Source of the DNA: Streptomyces sp. KL109B
GTDB taxonomy: Bacteria > Actinomycetota > Actinomycetes > Streptomycetales > Streptomycetaceae
Length of the DNA stretch: 64,000 nucleotides
Assembly (NCBI RefSeq): GCF_030766935.1
Contig: NZ_JASERL010000010.1
Span: 186,001-250,000, forward strand
Reading direction: 5' to 3'
Part shown: one piece after another, positions 1 through 8,318 of the stretch
Layout: every line of letters starts with the position of its first letter
How positions within the stretch are numbered: position 1 is the first letter of the stretch
Program-made: the position numbers and the translations under genes
The notes under the pieces: generated by a model
The model's input: the letters and a program-made list of their open reading frames with translations, nothing else
The model's database searches: none
What the model was told of the DNA's origin: nothing

Positions 1-78
1 GTCGTAGGACGCGGACACGGACACGGGCGCGTACAGCCCCGGGCGTAACAATCCCTCAACAGCGGTGAACCGACGCAT
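1..78 (-). CDS. 5' end of an unidentified gene (partial)
   Basis: Only the first 26 codons are inside the window; the gene runs off the left edge. The ATG at 78 is preceded on the minus strand by GGGAGGTAGGAG with good Shine-Dalgarno spacing, which is why I accept it as real. The visible N-terminus begins MRRFTAVEGLLRPGLY and shows no signal peptide or motif I recognise. It is divergent from the penicillin-binding protein gene, with about 90 bp between the two starts. Confidence 0.5.
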   Translation of the reverse strand, partial: MRRFTAVEGLLRPGLYAPVSVSASYD

Positions 79-170
79 CGCTCCTACCTCCCACGTCGTT
101 CAGTCCTACGGGAAGTGCGCTCAGGACCACCCCGTACCCTGGGCCACCCGTAGATCTCCGGAGGACTCAG

Positions 171-1865
171 GTGGGCAGCAGAGGCAGGCGTCGCGGTGAG
201 ACCCGGCGCAACACGAACGCCCTGGTGATCGGTGGCGTCGCCGCCGTCGCCGTCATCGGGGCAGGCGTCGGCGCGTACGCGCTGATCGGGAGCGGCGAAC
301 CGGCGGGCAGCACCTCGGCGTCGGCCGACGACGGCAAGCCGGAGATCCCTTCGGGCCCGCCGACCGCCAAGGAGGTACGGGCGGCGGCCGACGGCTTCCT
401 CACCGCCTGGCAGCACGGGAACGCCGCGAAGGCGGCCACGTACACGAACGACCCCACCGCCGCGAAGAAGGCGCTCGCCGACCTCACCAAGGACGCCCAC
501 CTCACCGACCTGAAGCTGGCCCCCGGCACCCGCAAGGGCGCCGAGGTCCCCTTCCACGTCACGTCCACCGTCTCGTACAAGGAGCTGACCAAGCCCTTCG
601 CGTACGACTCGGCGCTCACCGCCGAGCGGCGCAAGAGCGACGGCAAGGTCTTCGTCGACTGGCAGCCCTCCGTGCTGCACCCGGACTTGAAGGAGGGCGA
701 CCACCTGGAGACCGGCGAGGCGGGCGATCCGCCGGTCAAGGCCGTGGACCGGTCTGGCGGCGAGCTGGACACGAAGAAGTACCCCTCGCTCGGCACCGTC
801 GTCGACGGCCTGCGCGACAAGTACGGCAAGACGGCCGGCGGCACCGCGGGCGTCGAACTGCGCGTCGTACGCAAGCAGTCGGCCGACGAGGACGGCAAGT
901 CGGAGAAGAACGCGCTGCCCGACAAGACGCTGCTCACCCTCTCCAAGGGCACCCCGGGCACCGTGAAGACGACGCTCGACCCGAAGCTCCAGGCCACCGC
1001 CGAGGAGCAGGTCGCCGACCGCAAGAAGGCCTCGGTCGTCCTCGTGAAACCGTCGACCGGCGAGATCCTGGCCGTCGCGAACTCCAACCCGAGCTTCAAC
1101 ACGGCGTTCCAGGGCTCGCTCGCGCCCGGCTCGACGATGAAGGTCATCACGGCCTCGATGCTCCTGGACAAGAACATCACCGACGTCGACAAGAAGCACC
1201 CGTGCCCGAAGTACTTCACGTACGGGCACTGGAAGTTCCAGAACGACGACAAGTTCCAGATCAAGGACGGCACGTTCAAGGCGAGCTTCGCCGCGTCCTG
1301 CAACACGGCCTTCATCAGCCAGGCCCCGAAGCTCGACGACGACTCGCTGACCAAGCAGGCGCAGTCGGTCTTCGGCCTCGGCCGCGACAACTGGTCGATC
1401 GGGGTGCCGAGCTTCGACGGCGCGGTGCCGGTGCAGTCGGACGCGCAGATGGCGGCCTCGCTGATCGGCCAGGGCGGCGTCCGCATGAACCCGCTGAACA
1501 TGGCGTCGGTGGCCGCGACCGTGAAGGCGGGCGCCTTCCACCAGCCGTACCTCGTCTCGCCTGACGTCGACGACCGTACGCTCGCCAAGGCCGCGAAGCC
1601 GATCTCCTCCTCGACGGCCTCGAAGCTGCGGGAGCTGATGCACTACACGGCGATCGCCGGCACGGCGGTCAAGCCGATGTCCGGGCTCGGCTCCGACATG
1701 GGCGCCAAGACCGGTTCGGCGGAGGTCGACGGGCAGAAGGACCCCAACGGCTGGTTCACGGCCTGGCGCGGCGATCTCGCGGCGGCGGCCGTGGTGCAGC
1801 AGGGCGGGCACGGCGGCGACTCGGCCGGTCCCGTCGTACGCAAGATGCTGCTGGCCGGCGGCTAG
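171..1865 (+). CDS. Class B penicillin-binding protein with NTF2/MecA-type N-terminal domain
   Basis: Membrane-anchored D,D-transpeptidase that cross-links peptidoglycan stem peptides outside the cell. 564 aa from a GTG at 171, chosen because GGAGG lies 7 nt upstream. A basic N-terminus is followed by one membrane segment (about residues 17-41), an NTF2-like domain as in MecA (about 62-180), and a transpeptidase domain from about 250. All three penicillin-binding motifs are visible: nucleophile S321-T-M-K324, S376-C-N378 and K513-T-G515. It is compact compared with classical high-molecular-weight class B enzymes. Actinomycetes carry several such paralogues, some acting in sporulation. It lies in the same region as an ssgE-like sporulation gene, but a link to sporulation is only inference. 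Confidence 0.93.
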   Translation: MGSRGRRRGETRRNTNALVIGGVAAVAVIGAGVGAYALIGSGEPAGSTSASADDGKPEIPSGPPTAKEVRAAADGFLTAWQHGNAAKAATYTNDPTAAKKALADLTKDAHLTDLKLAPGTRKGAEVPFHVTSTVSYKELTKPFAYDSALTAERRKSDGKVFVDWQPSVLHPDLKEGDHLETGEAGDPPVKAVDRSGGELDTKKYPSLGTVVDGLRDKYGKTAGGTAGVELRVVRKQSADEDGKSEKNALPDKTLLTLSKGTPGTVKTTLDPKLQATAEEQVADRKKASVVLVKPSTGEILAVANSNPSFNTAFQGSLAPGSTMKVITASMLLDKNITDVDKKHPCPKYFTYGHWKFQNDDKFQIKDGTFKASFAASCNTAFISQAPKLDDDSLTKQAQSVFGLGRDNWSIGVPSFDGAVPVQSDAQMAASLIGQGGVRMNPLNMASVAATVKAGAFHQPYLVSPDVDDRTLAKAAKPISSSTASKLRELMHYTAIAGTAVKPMSGLGSDMGAKTGSAEVDGQKDPNGWFTAWRGDLAAAAVVQQGGHGGDSAGPVVRKMLLAGG

Positions 1866-1931
1866 TTCCTGGCCGACCGCGAGGCGATACGGGGTCGCGT
1901 GGCCCGTACACGTAGGGCTAGCGTGCGGGGC

Positions 1932-2420
1932 ATGACGTCTACGGAAAGTGCGGCACACCCCCGTTTCGCCGAAGCGGCCACCGCCATGGGCCTGACCGAA
2001 CTCCTGCCGCGGGTGCGGCGCTTCCCCGAAGCGACCCGCACCGCGCAGGAGGCGGCTGCGGCGATCGGCTGCGAACTCAGCCAGATCTGCAAGTCGTTGA
2101 TCTTCGCGGCGGACGGGGTGCCGGTGCTCGTCCTGATGGACGGGTCCTCCCGCGTCGATCTGGATCTCGTACGCGAGGAGCTGGGCGCGGAGAAGGTGAC
2201 GCGCGCGAAGGCGGACGTGGTGCGGGAGTTCACCGGGTACGCGATCGGCGGCGTACCGCCCTTCGGGCACGTGAACAAGACGCGGGTGCTGGCCGACCGG
2301 TCACTCTTGAACCACGACACGGTGTGGGCGGCCGCCGGAAATCCGTACGCCGTGTTCCCCATGGAGCCCAAGGAGTTGGTCTCGCACGCGGGCGCCGCGC
2401 TCGTGGACGTGCGCGCATGA
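1932..2420 (+). CDS. YbaK/EbsC family aminoacyl-tRNA deacylase-like protein
   Basis: 162 aa protein of the YbaK/EbsC/ProX fold, whose characterised members hydrolyse mischarged aminoacyl-tRNAs in trans in the cytoplasm. Family features include a conserved lysine in the CKSLIF segment and the GGVPPFGH loop. I chose the ATG at 1932; an in-frame GTG at 1899 would add 11 residues but has no better ribosome site. The stop codon overlaps the start of the next gene (ATGA at 2417-2420), so the two are probably co-translated. The substrate (Cys, Pro, Ala or another) cannot be told from sequence. Confidence 0.88.
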   Translation: MTSTESAAHPRFAEAATAMGLTELLPRVRRFPEATRTAQEAAAAIGCELSQICKSLIFAADGVPVLVLMDGSSRVDLDLVREELGAEKVTRAKADVVREFTGYAIGGVPPFGHVNKTRVLADRSLLNHDTVWAAAGNPYAVFPMEPKELVSHAGAALVDVRA

Positions 2421-3268
2421 CTCCGGTGGTCGCGGCGGCGGTGCTGCTCGCCGCGGTCACACATGCGTCCTGGAACGCGCTGGCCCACCACATCACGGAC
2501 AAGCTGGTCGGTTTCACGCTCATATCGGGCGGCGGGACGCTGATCGGGTTGGTGCTGGCGGTGTTCGCGCCACTGCCGGCGGCCGGGGCGTGGCCATATC
2601 TGGTCGCGTCGGCGCTGATCCATGTCGGTTATTACGTGCTGCTGATGACGTCGTTCAAGCTCGGCGACTTCGGCCAGGCCTACCCGATCGCGCGCGGCAC
2701 GGCGCCGCTGGTGGTGACGGTGCTCGCGGCGGCCTTCGCGGGCGAGGTGCCGGGTGGGTGGCAGGCGGCGGGGGTCGCGGTGTCCTGCGCGGGGCTGACC
2801 GGGCTCGCGGTGTGGGGCTTGCGGGGGTCGGGGCGGCGGCCGGACTGGCGGGCACTTGGCGCTGCGCTGGCGACGGGTGTCTCGATCGCCTCGTACACCG
2901 TGGTGGACGGGCTGGGTGTGCGGGCCTCGGGGTCGTCACTGGGGTACATCGCGTGGTTGATGGTGCTGGAGGGGGTGGCGGTGCCGGTGTTCGCGGCGTA
3001 CCGCTGGCGCGGGGAGCTGGTGGAGCGGTTGCGGCCGTTCGCGCTGCGGGGGTTGTTGGGGGCGGGGCTTTCGGTGCTGGCGTACGGGTTGGTGTTGTGG
3101 GCGCAGACGCGGGCGGACCTTGCGCCCATCTCCGCGCTCCGGGAGTCGTCGATCATCGTCGGGGCGGCGATCGGGGCGGTCTTCTTCAAGGAGAGGTTCG
3201 GGGCGCCGAGGATTGTGGCGGCGGGTGTGATGGTGGCGGGTATCGGGTTGATGCTGCACGCCGGTTGA
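2417..3268 (+). CDS. EamA-family (DMT superfamily) transporter
   Basis: 283 aa integral membrane protein of the drug/metabolite transporter superfamily. It has about ten hydrophobic segments arranged as two EamA repeats; the second repeat ends in the typical ALRESSIIVGAAIG and FKERFG signatures. The likely role is export or exchange of a small metabolite; the substrate is unknown. The start is the ATG overlapping the ybaK-like stop, so it is translationally coupled to that gene. Its 3' end faces the SDR gene on the other strand. Confidence 0.87.
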   Translation: MTPVVAAAVLLAAVTHASWNALAHHITDKLVGFTLISGGGTLIGLVLAVFAPLPAAGAWPYLVASALIHVGYYVLLMTSFKLGDFGQAYPIARGTAPLVVTVLAAAFAGEVPGGWQAAGVAVSCAGLTGLAVWGLRGSGRRPDWRALGAALATGVSIASYTVVDGLGVRASGSSLGYIAWLMVLEGVAVPVFAAYRWRGELVERLRPFALRGLLGAGLSVLAYGLVLWAQTRADLAPISALRESSIIVGAAIGAVFFKERFGAPRIVAAGVMVAGIGLMLHAG

Positions 3269-4016
3269 CGTCACCCGTGGTTGCGCACCGGGGGCGGAGC
3301 CCCGGGGCGTTAACCGCGGAAGGCCGTGAAGCCGGGGCTGACCGCGGTGACGCCGCCGCGATGTCCCCCGGCTCCCCGACCCGACCCAACGGGTACAACT
3401 TCCGCATCGCGTCGAGCTGTTCGTCCCGCCCCGCCCACGCCGTGGTACGCACGGTGCCCGGCGCCACAAGGTTGACCCGCACCCCGCGCGGCCCCGCGTG
3501 GCCGGCCAACGTCCGCGTCAACGACCCGAGCCCCGCCTTCGCCGCGCTGTACGCGTGATTGCTCCACGCCTGAATCCCGTTCACGGAGCCGATGTTGACG
3601 ATGGCCCCGCGGCCGGAGGCGACCAGGTGCGGCAGCGCGGCCCGCGCACACCGGTACGCCGCCGTGAGCGTGATGTCGAGGTCGCGGGCCCACACCTCGT
3701 CGTCCTCGTCCTCGAAGAGCGCCGCGTCGGAGTGGCAGGCGCAGGCGTTGTTGACGAGGACGTCGAGCCGCCCGAAGGTCTCCACCGCATACGCGACGGC
3801 CGCCTCGATGTCACCCCGGTCCGCCACGTCGCAGCCGAACTCCCTTGCCGTACCGCCCCGTTCACGGATCTCCGCGGCCACCTTCCCCGCCGCCCCCTCG
3901 TCGACGTCGCTGACGACGACGCCCGCGCCCTCCTCGGCCAGCCGCCGCGCCGTGGCGGCGCCGATGCCGCGACCGGCGGCGGTGATCAGAACCCCGTACC
4001 CCTCGAATCGCTTCAT
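3186..4016 (-). pseudogene. SDR family oxidoreductase with deleted and frameshifted C-terminus
   Basis: Residues 1-220 are a clear short-chain dehydrogenase: nucleotide-binding loop ITAAGRGIG (the usual first Gly after Thr is Ala), NNAC in place of NNAG, S144, Y156 and K160. After GDIAA, where SDRs continue through about 25 more residues to a V-D-G-G strand, the frame instead runs into an unrelated Arg/Pro/Ser-rich tail and overlaps the EamA gene by 83 bp. A neighbouring frame reads GGVTAVSPGFTAFRG and stops at 3310, which looks like the genuine SDR C-terminus. The simplest reading is a deletion between short GCGGC repeats that removed the last beta strand and shifted the frame. It is last in the minus-strand operon starting at 5594. 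Sequencing error is an alternative. Confidence 0.7.
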
Positions 4017-4025
4017 GGGCGGACG

Positions 4026-5198
4026 CTAGCCCGCGTTCAGTGCCTCCCGCACAGACTTCACCAACGCCTGCGCCCGCGGGTCGGCGGTAACTCCCTTTTG
4101 CATGCCGTTCGTTACGTATCCGAACGCGATCCCCGACTCCGGGTCGGCGAAGCCGAGGGCGCCGCCGCGGCCGGGGTGGCCGAAGGAGTTCGGGGAGAGG
4201 AGAGGGGAGGCCACGCCGTGCAGCATGTAGCCGAGGCCGAAGCGGGAGGGGGAGATCAGGACACGGTCGGGGCCCGAGGAGGCTTCCGTGCGGGCGAGTT
4301 GAGCCGTATCCGGGCTGAACAGCCGTACCCCGCCCTCCACATCACCGATCAGCGACGCGTAGAAGCGCGCCAGCCCCTCCGCCGTACCCACGCCGTTGGA
4401 GCCCGGGAGCTGGGCGGCGCGGTACGCCGGGTCGTTCTCGTCCGCCGCCGGGGCGATCGTGCCGAAGGCGCGGCGGGTGAGCGAGTCCGGGTTGTCGTAC
4501 GCCTCGGCGATGGCCCGCTTGGGGCGGGAGCGGAGGCCGCCCGCGGTGGCCGGGGGTTCGACGGGGCCAACGCGTCCCGCCCGGTGGGCCTGCGTGGGAG
4601 GGAGGCCGATCCATAGGTCCGCCTCCACCGGGCCCGCGATCTGTTCGGCGACGTACTCGCCGATCGACCGGCCCGTGACCCGCCGCACCAGTTCCGCCGT
4701 GAGCCAGCTGTACGTCTGCGCGTGGTAGCCGTGGTCCGTTCCCGGGACCCAGAACGGTTCCTGCGCCGCGACGGCCGCCGCCGCGAGGTCCTGGTCCGCC
4801 GCCTCGGTGACGGTCAGCGGGCGGTCGAGCGCGGGCACACCCACCCGGTGCGCGAGCACGTCCCGTACGCGAGCGTCCTCCTTGCCGTGCGCCTTGAACT
4901 CGGGCCAGTACGAGCCGACCGGCGCGTCGAGGTCGAGTTCGCCGCGCTGGCGGAGGAGGAGAAGGGCCGCGACAGCGATGCCCTTGGTGCCGGAGCGGAG
5001 GATCTGGGCGGTGTCCGGCTCCCAGGGCGCGTCCCCGTCGACGTCGCGCGTACCGCCGTACAGGTCGACGACCTTGCGGCCGTCCCGGTACACGACGACC
5101 GCCGCGCCGCGCTCCCCCAGCGCCTCGAAGTTCCGTACGAACGCGTCCCTGACGGCCTCGAAGCCGTCGGCCACCAGGCCCTTTACCTCACTGCTCAC
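4026..5198 (-). CDS. Beta-lactamase-family serine hydrolase (EstB/class C-like)
   Basis: 390 aa cytoplasmic-type serine hydrolase related to class C beta-lactamases and EstB-like esterases. The nucleophile motif S69-G-T-K72 is clear, a tyrosine near residue 163 (QTYSWL) fits the YxN-like position, and FGHPGRGG late in the protein takes the place of the KTG box. No signal peptide is seen, so it is more likely an esterase or amidase than a secreted beta-lactamase. Translation starts at GTG 5198, overlapping the end of the upstream 77-aa gene by 11 bp. Only 9 bp separate it from the damaged SDR gene downstream, so all four minus-strand genes look like one operon. Confidence 0.88.
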   Translation of the reverse strand: MSSEVKGLVADGFEAVRDAFVRNFEALGERGAAVVVYRDGRKVVDLYGGTRDVDGDAPWEPDTAQILRSGTKGIAVAALLLLRQRGELDLDAPVGSYWPEFKAHGKEDARVRDVLAHRVGVPALDRPLTVTEAADQDLAAAAVAAQEPFWVPGTDHGYHAQTYSWLTAELVRRVTGRSIGEYVAEQIAGPVEADLWIGLPPTQAHRAGRVGPVEPPATAGGLRSRPKRAIAEAYDNPDSLTRRAFGTIAPAADENDPAYRAAQLPGSNGVGTAEGLARFYASLIGDVEGGVRLFSPDTAQLARTEASSGPDRVLISPSRFGLGYMLHGVASPLLSPNSFGHPGRGGALGFADPESGIAFGYVTNGMQKGVTADPRAQALVKSVREALNAG

Positions 5199-5421
5199 GA
5201 GGGCGGGAACACTCGTGCGGCCCGGAAACTTCCCGCAGCTCCCGGCCGCGTACGGCTACGCGCAGCGTGTCCGCGAGCGCGCACGTCAGCTCGGCCACGA
5301 GGTGCCGCAGCTCGGCGGGGCCCGCCTCGTCCACCAACTCCCGGGCGTGCCCGAGCAGCACCTCCGCCATCTCCAACCGGGCCGGATCCCCGATGACGTA
5401 CACCGTCTTGGGCGTGCTCAT
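5188..5421 (-). CDS. Small protein of unknown function (77 aa)
   Basis: 77 aa, mostly helical, beginning MSTPKTVYVIGDPARL, with no membrane segment and no motif I recognise. It is believable as a gene because its ATG overlaps the stop of the upstream 58-aa gene (ATGA at 5418-5421) and its own end overlaps the serine hydrolase start. Tight coupling in a four-gene operon is the only functional clue. Its helix-rich, Leu/Ala/Glu-patterned centre could form a small helical bundle, but that is inference. Confidence 0.6.
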   Translation of the reverse strand: MSTPKTVYVIGDPARLEMAEVLLGHARELVDEAGPAELRHLVAELTCALADTLRVAVRGRELREVSGPHECSRPREQ

Positions 5422-5594
5422 GCGACCTCCACGCCGTGAATTACGTACGGACCAGGACCGTCGGCCCCGAAGTCGGCGAGCAGCAACTCCCGCCTACGGG
5501 CGGCCTGTTCGGCGGCAATGACGTAGGGGCGGACCAGCCGGTGGGCGAGCAGCAGGTTCACGCAGTCGAGCGCCGGTGGGATGAGGTTCGCCAT
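5418..5594 (-). CDS. Small protein of unknown function (58 aa), first gene of operon
   Basis: 58 aa from ATG 5594, preceded by GAGAAGGG about 8 nt upstream. A longer in-frame start exists at 5666 but lacks a ribosome site. The sequence contains an N-terminal hydrophobic stretch (NLIPPALDCVNLLLAHRLV) followed by an Arg-rich turn and an acidic C-terminus. It is the promoter-proximal gene of the minus-strand operon and is divergent from a short GntR regulator. Streptomyces often pair tiny GntR-linked genes of this kind; their function is not established. Confidence 0.6.
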   Translation of the reverse strand: MANLIPPALDCVNLLLAHRLVRPYVIAAEQAARRRELLLADFGADGPGPYVIHGVEVA

Positions 5595-5656
5595 GCGGCT
5601 GCCCTTCTCGGTGGGGCGGTGCCCCTGCCGGGGCCGTGCGGCCACGATGTAGGCAT

Positions 5657-5682
5657 CTCTAGACAACTGGCGAGGACTCTAG
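5657..5682. promoter_or_regulatory. Candidate GntR operator: two CTCTAG boxes 20 bp apart
   Basis: Between the divergent starts at 5594 and 5712 lie two copies of CTCTAG (5657-5662 and 5677-5682), exactly 20 bp apart, about two helical turns, in wider contexts TCTCTAGACA and GACTCTAGGT. The CTAG core is rare in high-GC Streptomyces DNA. The position suits autoregulation by the adjacent GntR protein and control of the divergent operon. The assignment is inferred from position and symmetry only. Confidence 0.4.
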
Positions 5683-5711
5683 GTGCGTTCGCAGGTCAGG
5701 AGGGTCGTACG

Positions 5712-5987
5712 GTGGCCGGTATGGGAGATCTGGACGTTCCGGCCATCGATCCGCACGGGCCCGAGCTCGTGTACATCGTCATCGCCGACCACATACAGCG
5801 GCGCATCGCCGCGGGCGACCTGGCACCCGGCGCACGGCTGCCGGGCGAGCTGGCGCTCACCGAGACCTACGGGGTCGCCCGTATGACGGTCTCCCGTGCC
5901 ATGCGGGAACTCCGCGAGCGCGAACTCATCGTCACCGTCCGCGGCAAGGGCTCCTTCGTGGCCAAGAATCCGCCTACGCGGGCGTGA
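5712..5987 (+). CDS. Short GntR-family transcriptional regulator (DNA-binding domain only)
   Basis: 91 aa. It consists almost wholly of a GntR winged helix-turn-helix: LVYIVIADHIQRRI, GARLPGELALTETYGV and the recognition region MTVSRAMRELRERELI, ending in GKGSFVA. No effector-binding domain follows. GTG 5712 was chosen because AGGAGGG sits 7 nt upstream; the ATG at 5721 would be spaced too far. It is divergent from the small-protein/serine-hydrolase operon and probably regulates it and itself through the CTCTAG boxes. Confidence 0.82.
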   Translation: MAGMGDLDVPAIDPHGPELVYIVIADHIQRRIAAGDLAPGARLPGELALTETYGVARMTVSRAMRELRERELIVTVRGKGSFVAKNPPTRA

Positions 5988-6047
5988 CGTTCGCCCCCGC
6001 CTGTGCCGTTACCTTGAAGACAGCGGGACACGAACCGTGGAGGCGGC

Positions 6048-6710
6048 ATGCCGGCGAGCACTCACGAGGCATCCGGATTCAACCTGCCCGAGGCGATGAC
6101 CTGGGAGGAGTTGGACGACCTTCCGGGCGACATCGCCAAGGACATCGAGCTCTGGCAGGGCAGGGTCGTGTGGAACAGGCGCCCCGCGATGGAACACCAG
6201 GAACTCTCCGTACTCATGCGCAACGCGCTCAAGGTCAACGCCGGCCGCGCCATGCGCGACGAATCCGGCGGCAGGGAGGAGCGCTGCTGGCAGGTGGGGA
6301 CGGAGACCAACGTCTTCTTCACGCCCGACAAGTCCTCCTTCCTCACGCCCGACTTCCTTGTCCGCCGCTGCCTGCCCCGCGGATCCGAGACCTTCGTCGG
6401 TGACACCGTCCTGGTGGGCGAGGTGCTCTCCGGTTCGGACACCCCCAAGCGCAGGCAGTGGAAGATGAACCGGTACGCCGAGGGCGGCATCCCCTGGTAC
6501 TGGGAGGTCGAGCTCGACTCCGGCGACACGTGGGACGTCACGGCGGTGCGGGCGTACGGCCTCGCCGCCCTGGACCAGGCCGGACTCCCCGTCAAACCGT
6601 TGCGCCCCGCGCTCTACGTACCCGTCGGCGAATGGGAACCGGCCGGCCTCGGCATCGAGTTCCCCGAGCCGTTCAACCTGAGCATCACTTGGGATGACCT
6701 GGCCCTCTGA
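6048..6710 (+). CDS. Uma2 family endonuclease-like protein
   Basis: 220 aa. It belongs to the Uma2 (DUF820) family, which has a PD-(D/E)xK restriction-endonuclease fold; the biological role is unknown in most actinomycetes, where many paralogues occur. Recognisable pieces are the N-terminal MTWEELDDLP, the LTPDFLVRR strand carrying the conserved Asp, and VGEVLSGSDTPKRRQWKM followed by RYAEGGIPWYWEVEL. GGAGG lies 6 nt before the ATG. It stands alone and is followed by a strong bidirectional hairpin. Confidence 0.85.
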   Translation: MPASTHEASGFNLPEAMTWEELDDLPGDIAKDIELWQGRVVWNRRPAMEHQELSVLMRNALKVNAGRAMRDESGGREERCWQVGTETNVFFTPDKSSFLTPDFLVRRCLPRGSETFVGDTVLVGEVLSGSDTPKRRQWKMNRYAEGGIPWYWEVELDSGDTWDVTAVRAYGLAALDQAGLPVKPLRPALYVPVGEWEPAGLGIEFPEPFNLSITWDDLAL

Positions 6711-6726
6711 TCCGACCCCCAGCCCC

Positions 6727-6766
6727 GAAACATGTCGCACTTACACGTACCAGTGCGACATGTTTC
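6727..6766. terminator. Bidirectional hairpin terminator
   Basis: A perfect 14-bp inverted repeat, GAAACATGTCGCAC (6727-6740) and its complement (6753-6766), with a 12-nt loop, sits exactly between the convergent Uma2 and nikO genes. The A/T at the outer ends gives a short U-tract-like edge in both directions. A regulatory role is possible but the position argues for termination. Confidence 0.75.
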
Positions 6767-6782
6767 CGACCAGGCACCTTGG

Positions 6783-7559
6783 CTACGCCGCCTTCCCGGC
6801 CACCGACCTCGGGTCGAAGCCGAACGGCAGCTCCAGGCGGTGCTCCGCCATCAGCTCCTCGTTCATGAGGAGGTCACCCGTCGCGCCGTCCGCGACGATC
6901 TCGCCACCGCTGAGGATCACCGCGCGCGGACACAGCTCCATGGCGTACGGCAGGTCGTGCGTGACCATCAGGACCGTGACGTCCAACGACCGCAGGATGT
7001 CGGCGAGTTCGCGGCGCGAGGCGGGGTCGAGGTTGGAGGACGGTTCGTCCAGGACCAGGATCTCGGGTTCCATCGCGAGGACCGTCGCCACCGCGACCCG
7101 GCGTCGCTGACCGAAGGAGAGGTGGTGCGGGGGCCGGTCGGTGAACTCCTCCATGCCGACCGCCGCCAGCGCCTTGCGGACTCGCGCCTCCAGCTCCGCG
7201 CCCTTGCTCCCGGCCGCCGCCGGACCGAACGCCACGTCCTCCCGCACCGTCGGCATGAACAGCTGGTCGTCCGGGTCCTGGAAGACGATGCCGACCTTGC
7301 GGCGGATCTCCGCCATGTTCCGCTTGTCCACGGGGAGTCCGGCCACGGTCACCGTGCCCGCACCGCCGGTCAGGATGCCGTTGAGGTGCAGCACGAGGGT
7401 CGTCTTGCCCGCGCCGTTCGGCCCGAGCAGCGCGACCCGCTCGCCCTTGCCGATCGCGAGGTCGACGCCGAAGAGGGCCTGGTGCCCGTCGGGGTAGGCG
7501 AAGGCGAGGCCCGACACATCAAGAGAAGCGGGCACGGAATCGGGCACAGAAGTAGTCAC
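6783..7559 (-). CDS. nikO: Nickel (or cobalt) ECF transporter ATPase
   Basis: 258 aa ABC ATPase that energises the ECF-type metal uptake complex at the membrane. Walker A GPNGAGKT is at 46-53, the signature is LSFGQRR, Walker B is ILVLDEPSS, and the switch histidine lies in VTHD. I take GTG 7559, which overlaps the nikQ stop as GTGA; an ATG at 7568 is possible. It is the last gene of nikMN-nikQ-nikO. Metal choice is inferred from the Nur-like box upstream of nikMN; by sequence alone it could equally be called cbiO. Confidence 0.9.
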   Translation of the reverse strand: MTTSVPDSVPASLDVSGLAFAYPDGHQALFGVDLAIGKGERVALLGPNGAGKTTLVLHLNGILTGGAGTVTVAGLPVDKRNMAEIRRKVGIVFQDPDDQLFMPTVREDVAFGPAAAGSKGAELEARVRKALAAVGMEEFTDRPPHHLSFGQRRRVAVATVLAMEPEILVLDEPSSNLDPASRRELADILRSLDVTVLMVTHDLPYAMELCPRAVILSGGEIVADGATGDLLMNEELMAEHRLELPFGFDPRSVAGKAA

Positions 7560-8317
7560 AGCGTCCATCCCAACAGACACACGGCCAGCGCCGCACACGG
7601 CAGGGCAAGCGCCGACGACCACTGCGCCCGCGTCGCCCGGAGATCGTCGATCACCGGCATCGATCCGGCGTATCCCCGGCTGACCATCGCCAGATGCACC
7701 CGCTCCCCACGCTCGTAGGAGCGGATGAACAGCGCGCCCGCCGACTTGGCGAGCACGCCCCAGTGCCGTACGCCCTTCGCCTCGAAGCCGCGCGACTCGC
7801 GGGCGATCTTCATGCGGCGCATCTCGTCGGTGATCACATCGCCGTAGCGGATCATGAACGAGGCGATCTGTACGAGGAGTGGGGGCAGCTTCAGCCGCTG
7901 CAACCCCAGGATCAGTTCGCGCAGTTCGGTCGTCGAGGCGAGAAGGACCGCCGCGGCGACACCGAGTGTGCCCTTGGCGAGCACGTTCCACGCGCCCCAC
8001 AGCCCGCTCTCGCTGAGCGACATCCCGAGCACCTGGACGCGCTCACCCTCCGCCACGAACGGCATGAGCACCGCGAAGGCCACGAACGGGACCTCGATCA
8101 GGAGCCGCTTCAGCAGGAATCCGGCCGGCACCCGCGCCGCGTACGCGACCGCCGCGAGCAGCACCGCGTACAGGCCGAACGCCCAGACCGCCTCGCGCGG
8201 GGTCGAGACGACCACGATCACGAAGCAGAAGACGGCCGCGAGCTTGGTGTGCGGGGGCAGCGCGTGCACGGGGGTGGACCCGGCGCGGTAGAGGCGGTGG
8301 GCGTGACCGGCGCCCAT
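7556..8317 (-). CDS. nikQ: ECF transporter transmembrane component (CbiQ/NikQ type)
   Basis: 253 aa membrane protein, the T component that couples the ATPase to the metal-binding M subunit. Several hydrophobic segments are followed by the cytoplasmic coupling region seen in CbiQ proteins, including the MRRMKIARESRG stretch (an Ala-Arg-Glu type coupling motif). The ATG at 8317 is one base after the nikMN stop, and its own stop overlaps the nikO start, so the three genes are translationally coupled. Confidence 0.9.
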   Translation of the reverse strand: MGAGHAHRLYRAGSTPVHALPPHTKLAAVFCFVIVVVSTPREAVWAFGLYAVLLAAVAYAARVPAGFLLKRLLIEVPFVAFAVLMPFVAEGERVQVLGMSLSESGLWGAWNVLAKGTLGVAAAVLLASTTELRELILGLQRLKLPPLLVQIASFMIRYGDVITDEMRRMKIARESRGFEAKGVRHWGVLAKSAGALFIRSYERGERVHLAMVSRGYAGSMPVIDDLRATRAQWSSALALPCAALAVCLLGWTL

Positions 8318-8318
8318 G

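Noticed and set aside
84..2270. 728-codon minus-strand frame opposite the PBP gene
   Set aside because: It has Arg/Gly-rich shadow composition, no domain, and the plus strand carries a PBP with all motifs.
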